From an uncultured Bacillota bacterium (lineage in GTDB: Bacteria > Bacillota_I > Bacilli_A > RFN20 > CAG-826): a stretch of 16,880 bases of DNA. This document shows positions 7,567 through 14,773 of this stretch, one piece after another. The translations under genes were made by a program, and so were the position numbers. How positions within the stretch are numbered: the stretch's first letter is position 1; each line of letters opens with the position of its first letter. The notes under the pieces were generated by a model. The model saw only the letters and a program-made list of their open reading frames with translations, had not been told where the DNA came from and ran no database searches. The stretch lies in the NCBI GenBank assembly GCA_946612055.1, contig CAMOEH010000032.1, positions 1 to 16,880 on the forward strand. The letters are read 5' to 3'.

Positions 7567-8348
7567 TCAAAGCAGTTTTCTTCGACATCGACATGACTCT
7601 TTTTGATCATAAAAACGGTTGCTGGAATGCTTCTTCTTTAAAAGCCATAAAAGCATTAAAGAAGAGGGGCGTGAAGGTGTTTATTTGTTCAGCCAGGCCA
7701 TATCATAGTCTTGTTCATTTTGGTTGTTTCCATTTGGGGTTCCGTTGGGATGGCTATGTGTCTTGCTCTGGGGCAGTAGCTGCGGTAGGACGTCATTATG
7801 TTTATCAGGAATTGATCGACCCCAACATTGTTTTTGCTTTAGAAAGAGAAACCAAGAAACGAGGACTTGCTCTAGAAATTGTCACCCTGAAGAAGCGCTT
7901 TTTGACGCGTGAAGGCGGAACTTATTACGATAATTACCGCAAGATCTATCAAGACATCGATTATGAAATCCATCCTTACCGAGGGGAAAAATCCACGGGA
8001 ACGCTTCTATATGCTCCGATAGAATATGATGAAGAATTGAGAAAAATTTTCCCCGACTTAGCTTGGTTCCGCTTCTGCGATTATGGCGTGGATATCACCG
8101 AAGAATTCCATAAGAAATCCAAAGGTGCAAAAGCAATCATGGACCATTTCGGCTTCAAGAAAGAAGAGGTTCTTGCTTTTGGTGATGATATTCAAGACAT
8201 ACCGATGAAAGAGTGTTCTACTTTTATTTGTATGGGAGGCGGCAATCCTAAAGCAATCGCAGAAGCCGATTTTGTGGCGGACCGCATTGAAAATGACGGT
8301 TTAGTGAAAGCTTTAAAACATTTTGGCGTATGGGAGGATCAACAATGA
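7563..8348 (+). CDS. Cof-type HAD-IIB phosphatase
   Basis: This 261-residue cytoplasmic haloacid dehalogenase-superfamily hydrolase probably dephosphorylates sugar phosphates or similar small metabolites. The four motifs are visible: D8-I-D10-x-T12 (nucleophile D8), S43 in ICSARP, K187, and GDD at 207-209 with D212 (FGDDIQD). The C2-type cap lies between motifs II and III. The product is not specified by sequence. The start overlaps the GH2 stop (ATGA), with GAGG at 7551-7554 as SD, and the stop overlaps the next gene's start, so the three genes are translationally coupled. This suggests handling of a phosphorylated product of the GH2 reaction, which is an inference. Confidence 0.88.
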   Translation: MIKAVFFDIDMTLFDHKNGCWNASSLKAIKALKKRGVKVFICSARPYHSLVHFGCFHLGFRWDGYVSCSGAVAAVGRHYVYQELIDPNIVFALERETKKRGLALEIVTLKKRFLTREGGTYYDNYRKIYQDIDYEIHPYRGEKSTGTLLYAPIEYDEELRKIFPDLAWFRFCDYGVDITEEFHKKSKGAKAIMDHFGFKKEEVLAFGDDIQDIPMKECSTFICMGGGNPKAIAEADFVADRIENDGLVKALKHFGVWEDQQ

Positions 8349-9244
8349 AGCTTCCTTTGTTTGCCATTAAATGGCTTGCTCGATCTTTGACAAAAGCCCA
8401 TCTTAACCAAGTCAAAACTTATCCTGACGATAGCAAATACCGTCCTATCAAAGATATCCCTTATGTTGATGAGGCGGATGATTTGCACCGGTTCAATATT
8501 TATTATGCCGAAGAAGGGAAAAGGCTTAATCGCACTTTAGTGGACATTCATGGAGGAGCCTATATTTTCATGGATCGTTCCGGCAATTATCTCTTTGCTA
8601 AAGAATTCTTAGATGCCGGATACGATGTCGTGACGATTGATTATCCCCACAATGATGGAAAGCTCGATTCCAAAGAACAATTAAGATGCATTGGGATTGC
8701 TCTTTCCTTTCTTGCTAGCAAGGCGGATGAATATCACTTGGCTACGCCTTTCTATCTAACAGGAGATTCTGCAGGTGGCCATTTTGCTTTGCTTGTTGCC
8801 GAAGCAATGGGGAGAAAAGACATCCAAGAAAAAGTTGGCTTTTCTTTGGGAGACTTCCAAGCCAAAGCCGTTGCTGTGAATTGCCCCGTCTATGATTATG
8901 TAGGGACTGCTGCTACGCCTTTATTAAGCAAAAGAGCTCGTAAATTTATGTTCGGCCCTCGTTATGATGACAAAGAATATGTCACGTCAATTTCGCCGAA
9001 AACCTATTTAAGCGAATTGAAAATTCCTCTTTTCTATAGCAGTGCTAAGCACGATATGCTCTTCGAAGAATTTAAGAAATTAAGCGAGGACGTGCATGCG
9101 TTATCTTTGGATAAAGCCGAATCGATTTTCATTGAATCGGATGACAAAGCCGTCGGCCATGTCCATAACGTAACGGATCCTTCTCATCCCGAATCGAAAA
9201 AAGTGAATGGTCGGATGTTGGAGTTTTTTGAAAAATTTGCCTGA
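8345..9244 (+). CDS. alpha/beta hydrolase of the hormone-sensitive-lipase type (esterase)
   Basis: The chosen start gives 299 residues; an earlier ATG at 8330 lies before the SD (GGGAGG, 8332-8337) and is not used. Oxyanion-hole HGG at 69-71 (VDIHGGAYIF), nucleophile S142 in GDSAGG, acid D237 in SAKHDML, and H272 or H274 (VGHVHN) make up the expected HSL-type triad. Such enzymes hydrolyse short-chain or acyl/acetyl esters. There is no signal peptide or lipoprotein box. Coupling with GH2 and HAD genes hints at removal of acetyl or acyl groups from a sugar substrate, but the substrate is unknown. No U-tailed terminator follows; the 44-base gap to the next gene holds small palindromes. Confidence 0.85.
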   Translation: MKLPLFAIKWLARSLTKAHLNQVKTYPDDSKYRPIKDIPYVDEADDLHRFNIYYAEEGKRLNRTLVDIHGGAYIFMDRSGNYLFAKEFLDAGYDVVTIDYPHNDGKLDSKEQLRCIGIALSFLASKADEYHLATPFYLTGDSAGGHFALLVAEAMGRKDIQEKVGFSLGDFQAKAVAVNCPVYDYVGTAATPLLSKRARKFMFGPRYDDKEYVTSISPKTYLSELKIPLFYSSAKHDMLFEEFKKLSEDVHALSLDKAESIFIESDDKAVGHVHNVTDPSHPESKKVNGRMLEFFEKFA

Positions 9245-9260
9245 GAAAACTATATCCATT

Positions 9261-9285
9261 CGCCTAAAAGGCGAGTAGACTACTC
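9261..9285 (+). promoter_or_regulatory. two abutting palindromes before the decarboxylase-deiminase gene
   Basis: CGCCT-AAA-AGGCG (9261-9273) and GAGTA-GAC-TACTC (9273-9285) share one G and end 3 bases before the ATG. TAGACT (9276-9281), inside the second palindrome, fits a TANNNT -10 box with a start near the ATG. No T-run follows the first hairpin, so it is not an intrinsic terminator. An operator role is a guess. Confidence 0.35.
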
Positions 9286-9288
9286 CCG

Positions 9289-11889
9289 ATGAAATTAGAT
9301 CAAAGCAAAGCGCCGTTTCTCGAAGCGGTGGAAAAATACGTCGAAAAATCACCCGTCCCTTTTGATGTCCCAGGACACCATATGGGCAATATCGAAAATG
9401 ATGCGACTAAGGTATTTGGCAAAGACGCATATCTAAAAGATATCAACGCTCCAATTGGGCTAGACAATCTTGCTAATCCGAATGGTGTTATTAAAGAAGC
9501 CGAAGAATTGATGGCCAAAGCCTGTGGCGCTGATTCATGCTTCTTTTTAATCAATGGAACTTCTTCTGGCATCATCGCGATGATGATGGCCGCCGTTAAA
9601 GCGGGGGAGAAAATCTTATTGCCCCGTAATGTTCATAAGTCCGTTATCAATGCTTTGATACTATCTGGGGCCATTCCTGTTTTCATCGCTCCTGAAATTG
9701 ATAAAGAGCTTCAAATCGCTAATCAGCCTTCTTTGGAGAGTTGGGAAAAAGCGATGAAACGCCACCCGAATGCCAAGGCGATTTTTGTTATTAACCCGAC
9801 TTATTTCGGATCTGTATCTGATTTACAAACCCTAGTGGAAATGGCCCATGCCCACAACATGGTTGTCCTCGTGGATGAAGCTCATGGTGCCCATTATTAT
9901 TTCGGGGCAAATACCCCAAAATCAGCGATGGCTTGCGGGGCTGATTGCAGCGCCGTCTCTACCCATAAAACCGGTGGGTCTCTTACGCAATCTTCCGTTT
10001 TGCTCCTAAAAGGAGATCGTCTTGATCCTCATCACGTTCTCAAATGCTTGAATATGATCAACACGACCTCTCCATCTCCCTTACTCATCGGCTCGATTGA
10101 TGGGGCGAGAAAATTCATGGTCGCGAAAGGAAAAGAAGCCCAAGAAAAAGCTTTTTCTCTCGCGGTTTTAGCTCGAAAGAAAATCAACAAGATCCCCGGC
10201 TTCTATGCACCTGGAAAAGAGTATTTTTTAAGTCATGGGTCCTTCGATTTTGATGAATCCAAAGTTGTCATAGGCCTAAAAGGTCTATCAATCGATGGTC
10301 CAACTTTGTACCGGAAAATCTACGAGGAATACGGCATCCAATTCGAACTCTCCGAAAAGAATGTTGTTTTATGTATTTTTGCTTTGGGAACAAAGAAAGA
10401 GCATGTCGATCGTCTCATCGCTGCTTTAACCGACATTTCCAAGCGATTCTATTCTCCGAAAAAAGTCGTTTCTTTGGTTCCTGAAGATGAGAAAAACCCA
10501 TTCATGCTTTTAAGGCCACGCGTTGCCTTCCAAGCTCCGGGAATGATTTGTCCTTTGGATAAATGTCGAGGGAAGATTTCTCGCGAGATGGTCATGATCT
10601 ATCCTCCAGGAATTCCTTTGATTTGCCCTGGGGAAATCTGGACTGGATCGTTAGTTAGAAAAGTCGGCCAATATATGAATTCAGGAGCCCGTTTGCTGAG
10701 TTCTTATGAAAATGGTTTCGATGTTATCGACACGGATAAATGGACGCGCTTCCCTTTGTATCGAAAGCATCTAAACGATTATCTAGAAGCCAATTTGACC
10801 ACGCCTTTTTCTGATGGATTTTCGATGCCTTTTGAAGGCAATAAACATAAGGCCACGGTCGTCCTTCTTCCCTATCGAAGGGATACGTGGAGAGAAAAAG
10901 CCATCCCTGCCTTAGAAAATTACAAGCAAGTGATTCAGGCTATCTCTGAGCATGAGAAGGTCATTGTTGGCGTGTTGCCCCGTTTATATCCTGCTTATGC
11001 TCCAATGTTTGAAGGGATGGACAATGTGGAATTGATCAAGATTCGTTATAACGATTCTTGGGCTAGAGACAACATGTGCATCTTCTTAAGCAATGGCAAA
11101 TCCTTAAGAAGCGTTGATTTCCGTTTCAATGCTTGGGGTGGTCATTATGATGGCCTTTATGGCATTTGGAAAGACGATGATCGCTTAGGGGGAACCTTCT
11201 CCCGTCGTTACCACATCCGCGACTACCGATTGAACCAATTTATCCTCGAAGGAGGATCGATTGCAGTCGATGGCGAAGGAACTTTGATCGCGACGGAAGC
11301 ATGCTTACTATCTCCAGGAAGAAATCCGGGCGTTTCCAAAGAAGAAATCGAAGACACCTTAAAAGAATATTTGGGGATTTCCAAAGTCATTTGGGTGCCC
11401 CATGGCATCTACTTGGATGAAACCAACGAACACATTGATAACATGGTTGCTTTCGTTGCTCCTGGAGAAGTGGTCATGGCTTGGTGCCAAGATGAAAATG
11501 ACCCTCAATATGAATATTGCCAGCAAACCTACGCGGCTTTATCCGCATCTAAAGATGCGAAAGGAAGAAAACTTCGTATCCATAAGCTTCTTTTGCCTAA
11601 GACCCCTCTTTTCATGACTTCAGAAGAAGCGAAAGGGATTTATCGTGGCAACAAAGAGGCGAAAGAACGCCTTGATGGCATGAGGCTATCCGCTTCTTAT
11701 GTTAATTTCTACCAAGGTGAGGACTTTGTAATTCTTCCTGCGTTTGGGGTAAAAGAAGATAAACTCGCTTACCAAGAGATTCAAAAACTATTCCCCAATA
11801 AGAAAATCCATCAAATCAACACCAGAGAAATCCTTCTAGGCGGAGGAAATATTCATTGCATCACCCAACAAATCCCGGAGGTAGATTGA
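9289..11889 (+). CDS. fused PLP-dependent arginine-type decarboxylase and agmatine deiminase
   Basis: This 866-residue protein contains two enzymes in one continuous frame. Residues 1 to about 495 form an Orn/Lys/Arg decarboxylase of the short, Bacillus SpeA-like class: N-terminal PFDVPGHHMGN, VLVDEAHGAH for the PLP-contacting Asp, Schiff-base K227 in STHKTGG, and a C-terminal domain with PPGIPLICPGE. Residues about 500-866 form an agmatine deiminase: DGFSMPFEGNKHKATVVLLPYR, SWARDNMC, ILEGGSIAVDGEGT, H715 and D717 in ETNEHIDNM, and catalytic C857 in GGGNIHC near the end. Together they should convert arginine to agmatine and then N-carbamoylputrescine, releasing CO2 and ammonia. All catalytic motifs are kept, so both halves look active. 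There is no SD; the ATG at 9289 begins directly at the family N-terminus. The next gene encodes the following step. A lysine or ornithine preference of the decarboxylase is less likely, because the deiminase needs agmatine. Confidence 0.93.
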   Translation: MKLDQSKAPFLEAVEKYVEKSPVPFDVPGHHMGNIENDATKVFGKDAYLKDINAPIGLDNLANPNGVIKEAEELMAKACGADSCFFLINGTSSGIIAMMMAAVKAGEKILLPRNVHKSVINALILSGAIPVFIAPEIDKELQIANQPSLESWEKAMKRHPNAKAIFVINPTYFGSVSDLQTLVEMAHAHNMVVLVDEAHGAHYYFGANTPKSAMACGADCSAVSTHKTGGSLTQSSVLLLKGDRLDPHHVLKCLNMINTTSPSPLLIGSIDGARKFMVAKGKEAQEKAFSLAVLARKKINKIPGFYAPGKEYFLSHGSFDFDESKVVIGLKGLSIDGPTLYRKIYEEYGIQFELSEKNVVLCIFALGTKKEHVDRLIAALTDISKRFYSPKKVVSLVPEDEKNPFMLLRPRVAFQAPGMICPLDKCRGKISREMVMIYPPGIPLICPGEIWTGSLVRKVGQYMNSGARLLSSYENGFDVIDTDKWTRFPLYRKHLNDYLEANLTTPFSDGFSMPFEGNKHKATVVLLPYRRDTWREKAIPALENYKQVIQAISEHEKVIVGVLPRLYPAYAPMFEGMDNVELIKIRYNDSWARDNMCIFLSNGKSLRSVDFRFNAWGGHYDGLYGIWKDDDRLGGTFSRRYHIRDYRLNQFILEGGSIAVDGEGTLIATEACLLSPGRNPGVSKEEIEDTLKEYLGISKVIWVPHGIYLDETNEHIDNMVAFVAPGEVVMAWCQDENDPQYEYCQQTYAALSASKDAKGRKLRIHKLLLPKTPLFMTSEEAKGIYRGNKEAKERLDGMRLSASYVNFYQGEDFVILPAFGVKEDKLAYQEIQKLFPNKKIHQINTREILLGGGNIHCITQQIPEVD

Positions 11890-11891
11890 TC

Positions 11892-12761
11892 ATGAAAAAG
11901 AAATACGCCCTGATTCAAATGTCGATGTCTTCTTCTTATGATGCAAACATCAAGAAAGTGGATACTTTTATCGAAGAAGCAGCCAAAAACGGTGCTTGCC
12001 TCGTCCTTATTCCTGAGCTTTTCCAAAGGCATTATTTCTGCCAAATTGAGGACTACGATTTGTTCGCCTTTGCCGAAGAAGCAGAACATTCCAAAACGAT
12101 ATCCCATTTTCAGGAAATCGCGAAAAAGAACGGGGTCGTGCTACCAATTTCCTTCTTCGAGAAAGATGGAAACGTCTATTTCAATTCCTTGGCGATGATC
12201 GATGCGGATGGGTCTTTGCTTGGCATCTACCGCAAATCCCATATCCCGACCGGGGAATGCTATGAAGAGAAATTCTATTTCACGCCAGGAGATACGGGGT
12301 TCAAAGTCTATTCCACGAAAGCCGGGCGTATCGGCGCGGCCATTTGCTGGGACCAATGGTTCCCGGAGACGGCTAGATGCCTTGCATTGCAAGGAGCCGA
12401 GATTCTTCTTTTTCCCACAGCTATCGGCTCTGAACCTGTTTTGCCTCAAGATAGCAGCACCCATTGGCAGAATGTCATGCGCGGCCATGCCGCGGCAAAC
12501 ATCATGCCCGTTATGGCGGCCAATCGCATCGGCTTAGAAAAAGCGGGGAAATCTTCCATGACTTTTTATGGTCGTAGTTTCATTGCCGATCAACATGGCG
12601 AGAAAGTTGCTGAATTTGGTCGAGAAGAGGAAGGGCTCCTCTATGCCGAATTTGATTTGGAAGCGATCAACAAAGAAAGAGTTGATTGGGGCGTTTTCCG
12701 TGATCGTCGCGTCGATTTATATGGCGATTTGCTTCATTATTCGGCTACGAAAAAACAATAA
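11892..12761 (+). CDS. aguB: N-carbamoylputrescine amidase
   Basis: This 289-residue member of the nitrilase superfamily hydrolyses N-carbamoylputrescine to putrescine, CO2 and ammonia. The Glu-Lys-Cys triad is E42 (LIPELFQ), K115 (YRKSHIP) and C152 (AAICWDQWFPE). The stretch HIPTGECYEEKFYFTPGDTGF is characteristic of this enzyme rather than of other amidases. I take ATG 11892, because GGAGGT at 11877-11882 is 9 bases upstream and the protein then starts at MKKKYALIQM as relatives do; the upstream in-frame ATG at 11856 lies inside the previous gene with no SD. It follows the decarboxylase-deiminase fusion after 2 bases and completes the arginine-to-putrescine route. A terminator lies about 30 bases after the stop. 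Confidence 0.95.
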   Translation: MKKKYALIQMSMSSSYDANIKKVDTFIEEAAKNGACLVLIPELFQRHYFCQIEDYDLFAFAEEAEHSKTISHFQEIAKKNGVVLPISFFEKDGNVYFNSLAMIDADGSLLGIYRKSHIPTGECYEEKFYFTPGDTGFKVYSTKAGRIGAAICWDQWFPETARCLALQGAEILLFPTAIGSEPVLPQDSSTHWQNVMRGHAAANIMPVMAANRIGLEKAGKSSMTFYGRSFIADQHGEKVAEFGREEEGLLYAEFDLEAINKERVDWGVFRDRRVDLYGDLLHYSATKKQ

Positions 12762-12788
12762 CTACGAAAAATAATCACGAAATCGCTT

Positions 12789-12816
12789 CCAAAGAGCATA
12801 TTCTCTTTGGCTTTTT
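12789..12816 (+). terminator. Rho-independent terminator of the putrescine operon
   Basis: CCAAAGAG (12789-12796) pairs perfectly with CTCTTTGG (12803-12810) around CATATT, then C and five T (12812-12816). It separates the putrescine genes from the patatin operon. Confidence 0.92.
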
Positions 12817-12835
12817 CACGATTACCTTTTAACAT
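12807..12835 (+). promoter_or_regulatory. possible promoter of the patatin-RluA-DUF1538 operon
   Basis: TTGGCT (12807-12812) and TAACAT (12830-12835) are 17 bases apart. The -35 would overlap the terminator's 3' arm and T-run. The start would fall near 12842, giving a leader of about 14 bases with no SD. The match is moderate. Confidence 0.4.
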
Positions 12836-12858
12836 TGTTTTAGAGAACAAAAACAATG
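12833..12858 (+). repeat. perfect 9-bp inverted repeat covering the start codon
   Basis: CATTGTTTT (12833-12841) is the exact reverse complement of AAAACAATG (12850-12858), with 8 bases between. The right arm includes the ATG of the patatin gene, and the left arm overlaps the proposed -10 box. It could be a repressor operator, or an mRNA hairpin hiding the start codon if transcription begins further upstream. Confidence 0.75.
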
Positions 12859-13722
12859 AGTAGCAAAGATGTGGCATTAGTTATTCAAGGCGGAGGATCT
12901 CGTGGGATTTTCTGTGCCGGGGTTCTTGATGTTTTCCTCGAGAAGAAGATTTCCTTTCCTTATGTCATTGGGACGAGTGCTGGTGGACTCACTGGTTTTG
13001 AATATCTTGCTGGCGATCATGGCCGAGCCAAAGAGGTTGTTCTTTTCTGCGCGAAAGACGATACGTTTGCTAGCCCTATGAATTTCCTCCGCGACGGGAA
13101 TTTCATGGATTTGGATTATCTTTTCTTCACCTGCCAGAAATTAGTTTCGCCTGTGAAGATGAAAACGTTTGAAAAAAATCCGGCTCGTTTCCTTGTCGCG
13201 GCAACCGATTGCCGAACCGGAGGACCGATTTATTTTGAAAAAGGCGTGACCCGTGACTTCATTAAGATGATGAAGGCCACGTGCTCTTTGCCTTTGATTA
13301 CCCGTCATCCCGTTATGGTTGATGGGATCCCTTGCTTAGACGGCTGGGCCAAAAGTGCGATTCCTTTCGAAAAAGCATTTGAAGACGGGTATCAGAAAAT
13401 CGTCGTCATCTCGACCCGTAATAAGGATTTCCGGAAGAATCTAAAACAAAAGCCTGCCGAAATTGCTTTATGCAAGAGAATGTATCGCGAATATCCTAAT
13501 GTCGCGAAAGCGTATCGAGACGAAGCTAAAGTTTATAACGAACAAGTCAATCGCCTTTGGGAATTAGAAAAGGAAGGGAAGGCGTTTATCATTGCCCCAG
13601 AACGTCCTGTTGAAGTCGGTAGGGCAACCAAAAACCAAAAGAAACTGCTCGACTTCTACGAAGAAGGCCGCGCTATGGCTTTGAAGGCTTTAGACGAACT
13701 AAAACGATACCTCGGAGAATGA
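12856..13722 (+). CDS. patatin-like phospholipase (YjjU/RssA type)
   Basis: This 288-residue cytoplasmic or membrane-associated lipid acyl hydrolase uses a Ser-Asp dyad. Visible motifs are the glycine-rich oxyanion loop QGGGSRGIFCAGVL (11-24), the nucleophile S41 in GTSAGG, and D162 in LDGW, where the usual DGG has become DGW. MVDGIPCLDGWAKSAIPFEKA matches the arrangement in bacterial patatin-like proteins such as E. coli YjjU. There is no signal peptide. It may act in phospholipid turnover; the substrate is not inferable. There is no SD before the ATG, which sits inside an inverted repeat. It begins an operon in which the next gene starts 1 base after its stop. Confidence 0.88.
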   Translation: MSSKDVALVIQGGGSRGIFCAGVLDVFLEKKISFPYVIGTSAGGLTGFEYLAGDHGRAKEVVLFCAKDDTFASPMNFLRDGNFMDLDYLFFTCQKLVSPVKMKTFEKNPARFLVAATDCRTGGPIYFEKGVTRDFIKMMKATCSLPLITRHPVMVDGIPCLDGWAKSAIPFEKAFEDGYQKIVVISTRNKDFRKNLKQKPAEIALCKRMYREYPNVAKAYRDEAKVYNEQVNRLWELEKEGKAFIIAPERPVEVGRATKNQKKLLDFYEEGRAMALKALDELKRYLGE

Positions 13723-13723
13723 A

Positions 13724-14773
13724 ATGAATCGAAACGACGTCAAGAGGTCTCGACCGAATAAAGGTTTAGTTGATCCAAAATCCATCAAAGAATATCGCGT
13801 TTACGTTGAAACGACTTTGATGGAATTTCTCCTTTTCAAGATGAAAGATTCTTCTCGTAACACCGTGAAGAAGCTTTTAAGCAACCATCAAGTCTCCGTA
13901 GGAGGGGTTCCTGTTTCTCAATTTGATTATCCCTTGGTCCCGGAAGATATCGTCATCGTTTCCAAAAACCGTATCCATAAGAAGCAACAGCAAAATCTCC
14001 CCCTGCTATATGAAGACGATGACATCATCGCGATCGATAAGCCTTCGGGTTTGCTTTCGATAGCTTCGGATAAAGAAAAAGGGAAGACGGCCTATCGTTT
14101 AGTGTCCGACTATGTCGCGAGCAAAGATAAGAAAGCTCGTGTCTATGTCGTCCATCGATTGGACGAAGATACCTCGGGTGTTTTGATTTTCGCGAAATCC
14201 TATCGCGTTAGAGAAGCGTTGCAGAATTCGTGGCAAGAAATCGTCGAGAAAAGAGGTTACTATGCGATTGTTGAAGGGGAGATTAAACCCAAAGAAGCGA
14301 CCCTTAAGGATTACCTCATCTCCGACAATTTGAATTTGATGCGGATTACCAAGAACAAAGCGCAGGGAAAGCTCGCGATCACGCATTATAAAGAAATTTG
14401 CACCAAAAACGGGTATAGTTTGTTGAATGTGGATATTTCCTCAGGGAGGAAAAACCAAATTCGCGTTCAACTTGGCCACATCGGCCACCATGTCATTGGG
14501 GACGATAAATATGGCGAGCCAAGCAATCCTCTTCACCGCCTTGGGCTCCATGCTTATCAACTAACGTTCACCAACCCCTTGAACCAAAAACGATACGATT
14601 TGAAGGCAGACATGCCTAAAGAATTCAAGTCACTCATGTTTGGGGACAAGAAAAGGGGAAATGATAAACCTGAGGCCAAGAAAACCAGTTCACGCCTCAC
14701 GCGATCTCAAACAAAAATCGCCAAAGCAAATTCTTCGTTTAAGCATTTTAGAAAGAAAGGAGGACGACATTGA
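13724..14773 (+). CDS. RluA-family pseudouridine synthase with S4 domain and basic tail
   Basis: This 349-residue enzyme converts specific uridines of rRNA or tRNA to pseudouridine. It has an S4-like RNA-binding region (about 28-82), then the catalytic domain with D147 in HRLDEDTSG, LLSIASDKEKG, GRKNQIRVQLGHIGHHVIGDDKYG and RLGLHAYQLTFTNP. About 45 residues beyond the catalytic domain form a lysine/arginine-rich tail (from about GDKKRGND to the C-terminal FRKKGGRH), likely an RNA-binding extension. The exact target (RluB/C/D-type site) cannot be assigned. GGAGA at 13714-13718 is a weak SD. The stop TGA overlaps the ATG of the DUF1538 gene by one base (TGATG), so they are co-translated. Confidence 0.92.
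   Translation: MNRNDVKRSRPNKGLVDPKSIKEYRVYVETTLMEFLLFKMKDSSRNTVKKLLSNHQVSVGGVPVSQFDYPLVPEDIVIVSKNRIHKKQQQNLPLLYEDDDIIAIDKPSGLLSIASDKEKGKTAYRLVSDYVASKDKKARVYVVHRLDEDTSGVLIFAKSYRVREALQNSWQEIVEKRGYYAIVEGEIKPKEATLKDYLISDNLNLMRITKNKAQGKLAITHYKEICTKNGYSLLNVDISSGRKNQIRVQLGHIGHHVIGDDKYGEPSNPLHRLGLHAYQLTFTNPLNQKRYDLKADMPKEFKSLMFGDKKRGNDKPEAKKTSSRLTRSQTKIAKANSSFKHFRKKGGRH

Noticed and set aside
8330..8344. Earlier ATG at 8330 for the alpha/beta hydrolase
   Set aside because: It lies before the GGGAGG SD; ATG 8345 is 7 bases after it and overlaps the HAD stop as ATGA, like the other junctions.
9261..9273. CGCCT-AAA-AGGCG as the terminator of the GH2 operon
   Set aside because: The stem is short and no T-run follows, so intrinsic termination is not supported.
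11856..11891. Upstream in-frame start at 11856 for aguB
   Set aside because: It would add residues not seen in the family and has no SD; ATG 11892 has GGAGGT 9 bases upstream.
12141..12537. Overlapping frames of about 110 codons on both strands inside aguB
   Set aside because: aguB has a full catalytic triad through this region, so the alternatives are shadows.
14770..14772. TTG start at 14770 for the DUF1538 gene
   Set aside because: The adjacent ATG at 14773 is a better start codon with a normal 9-base spacer from AAGGAGG.
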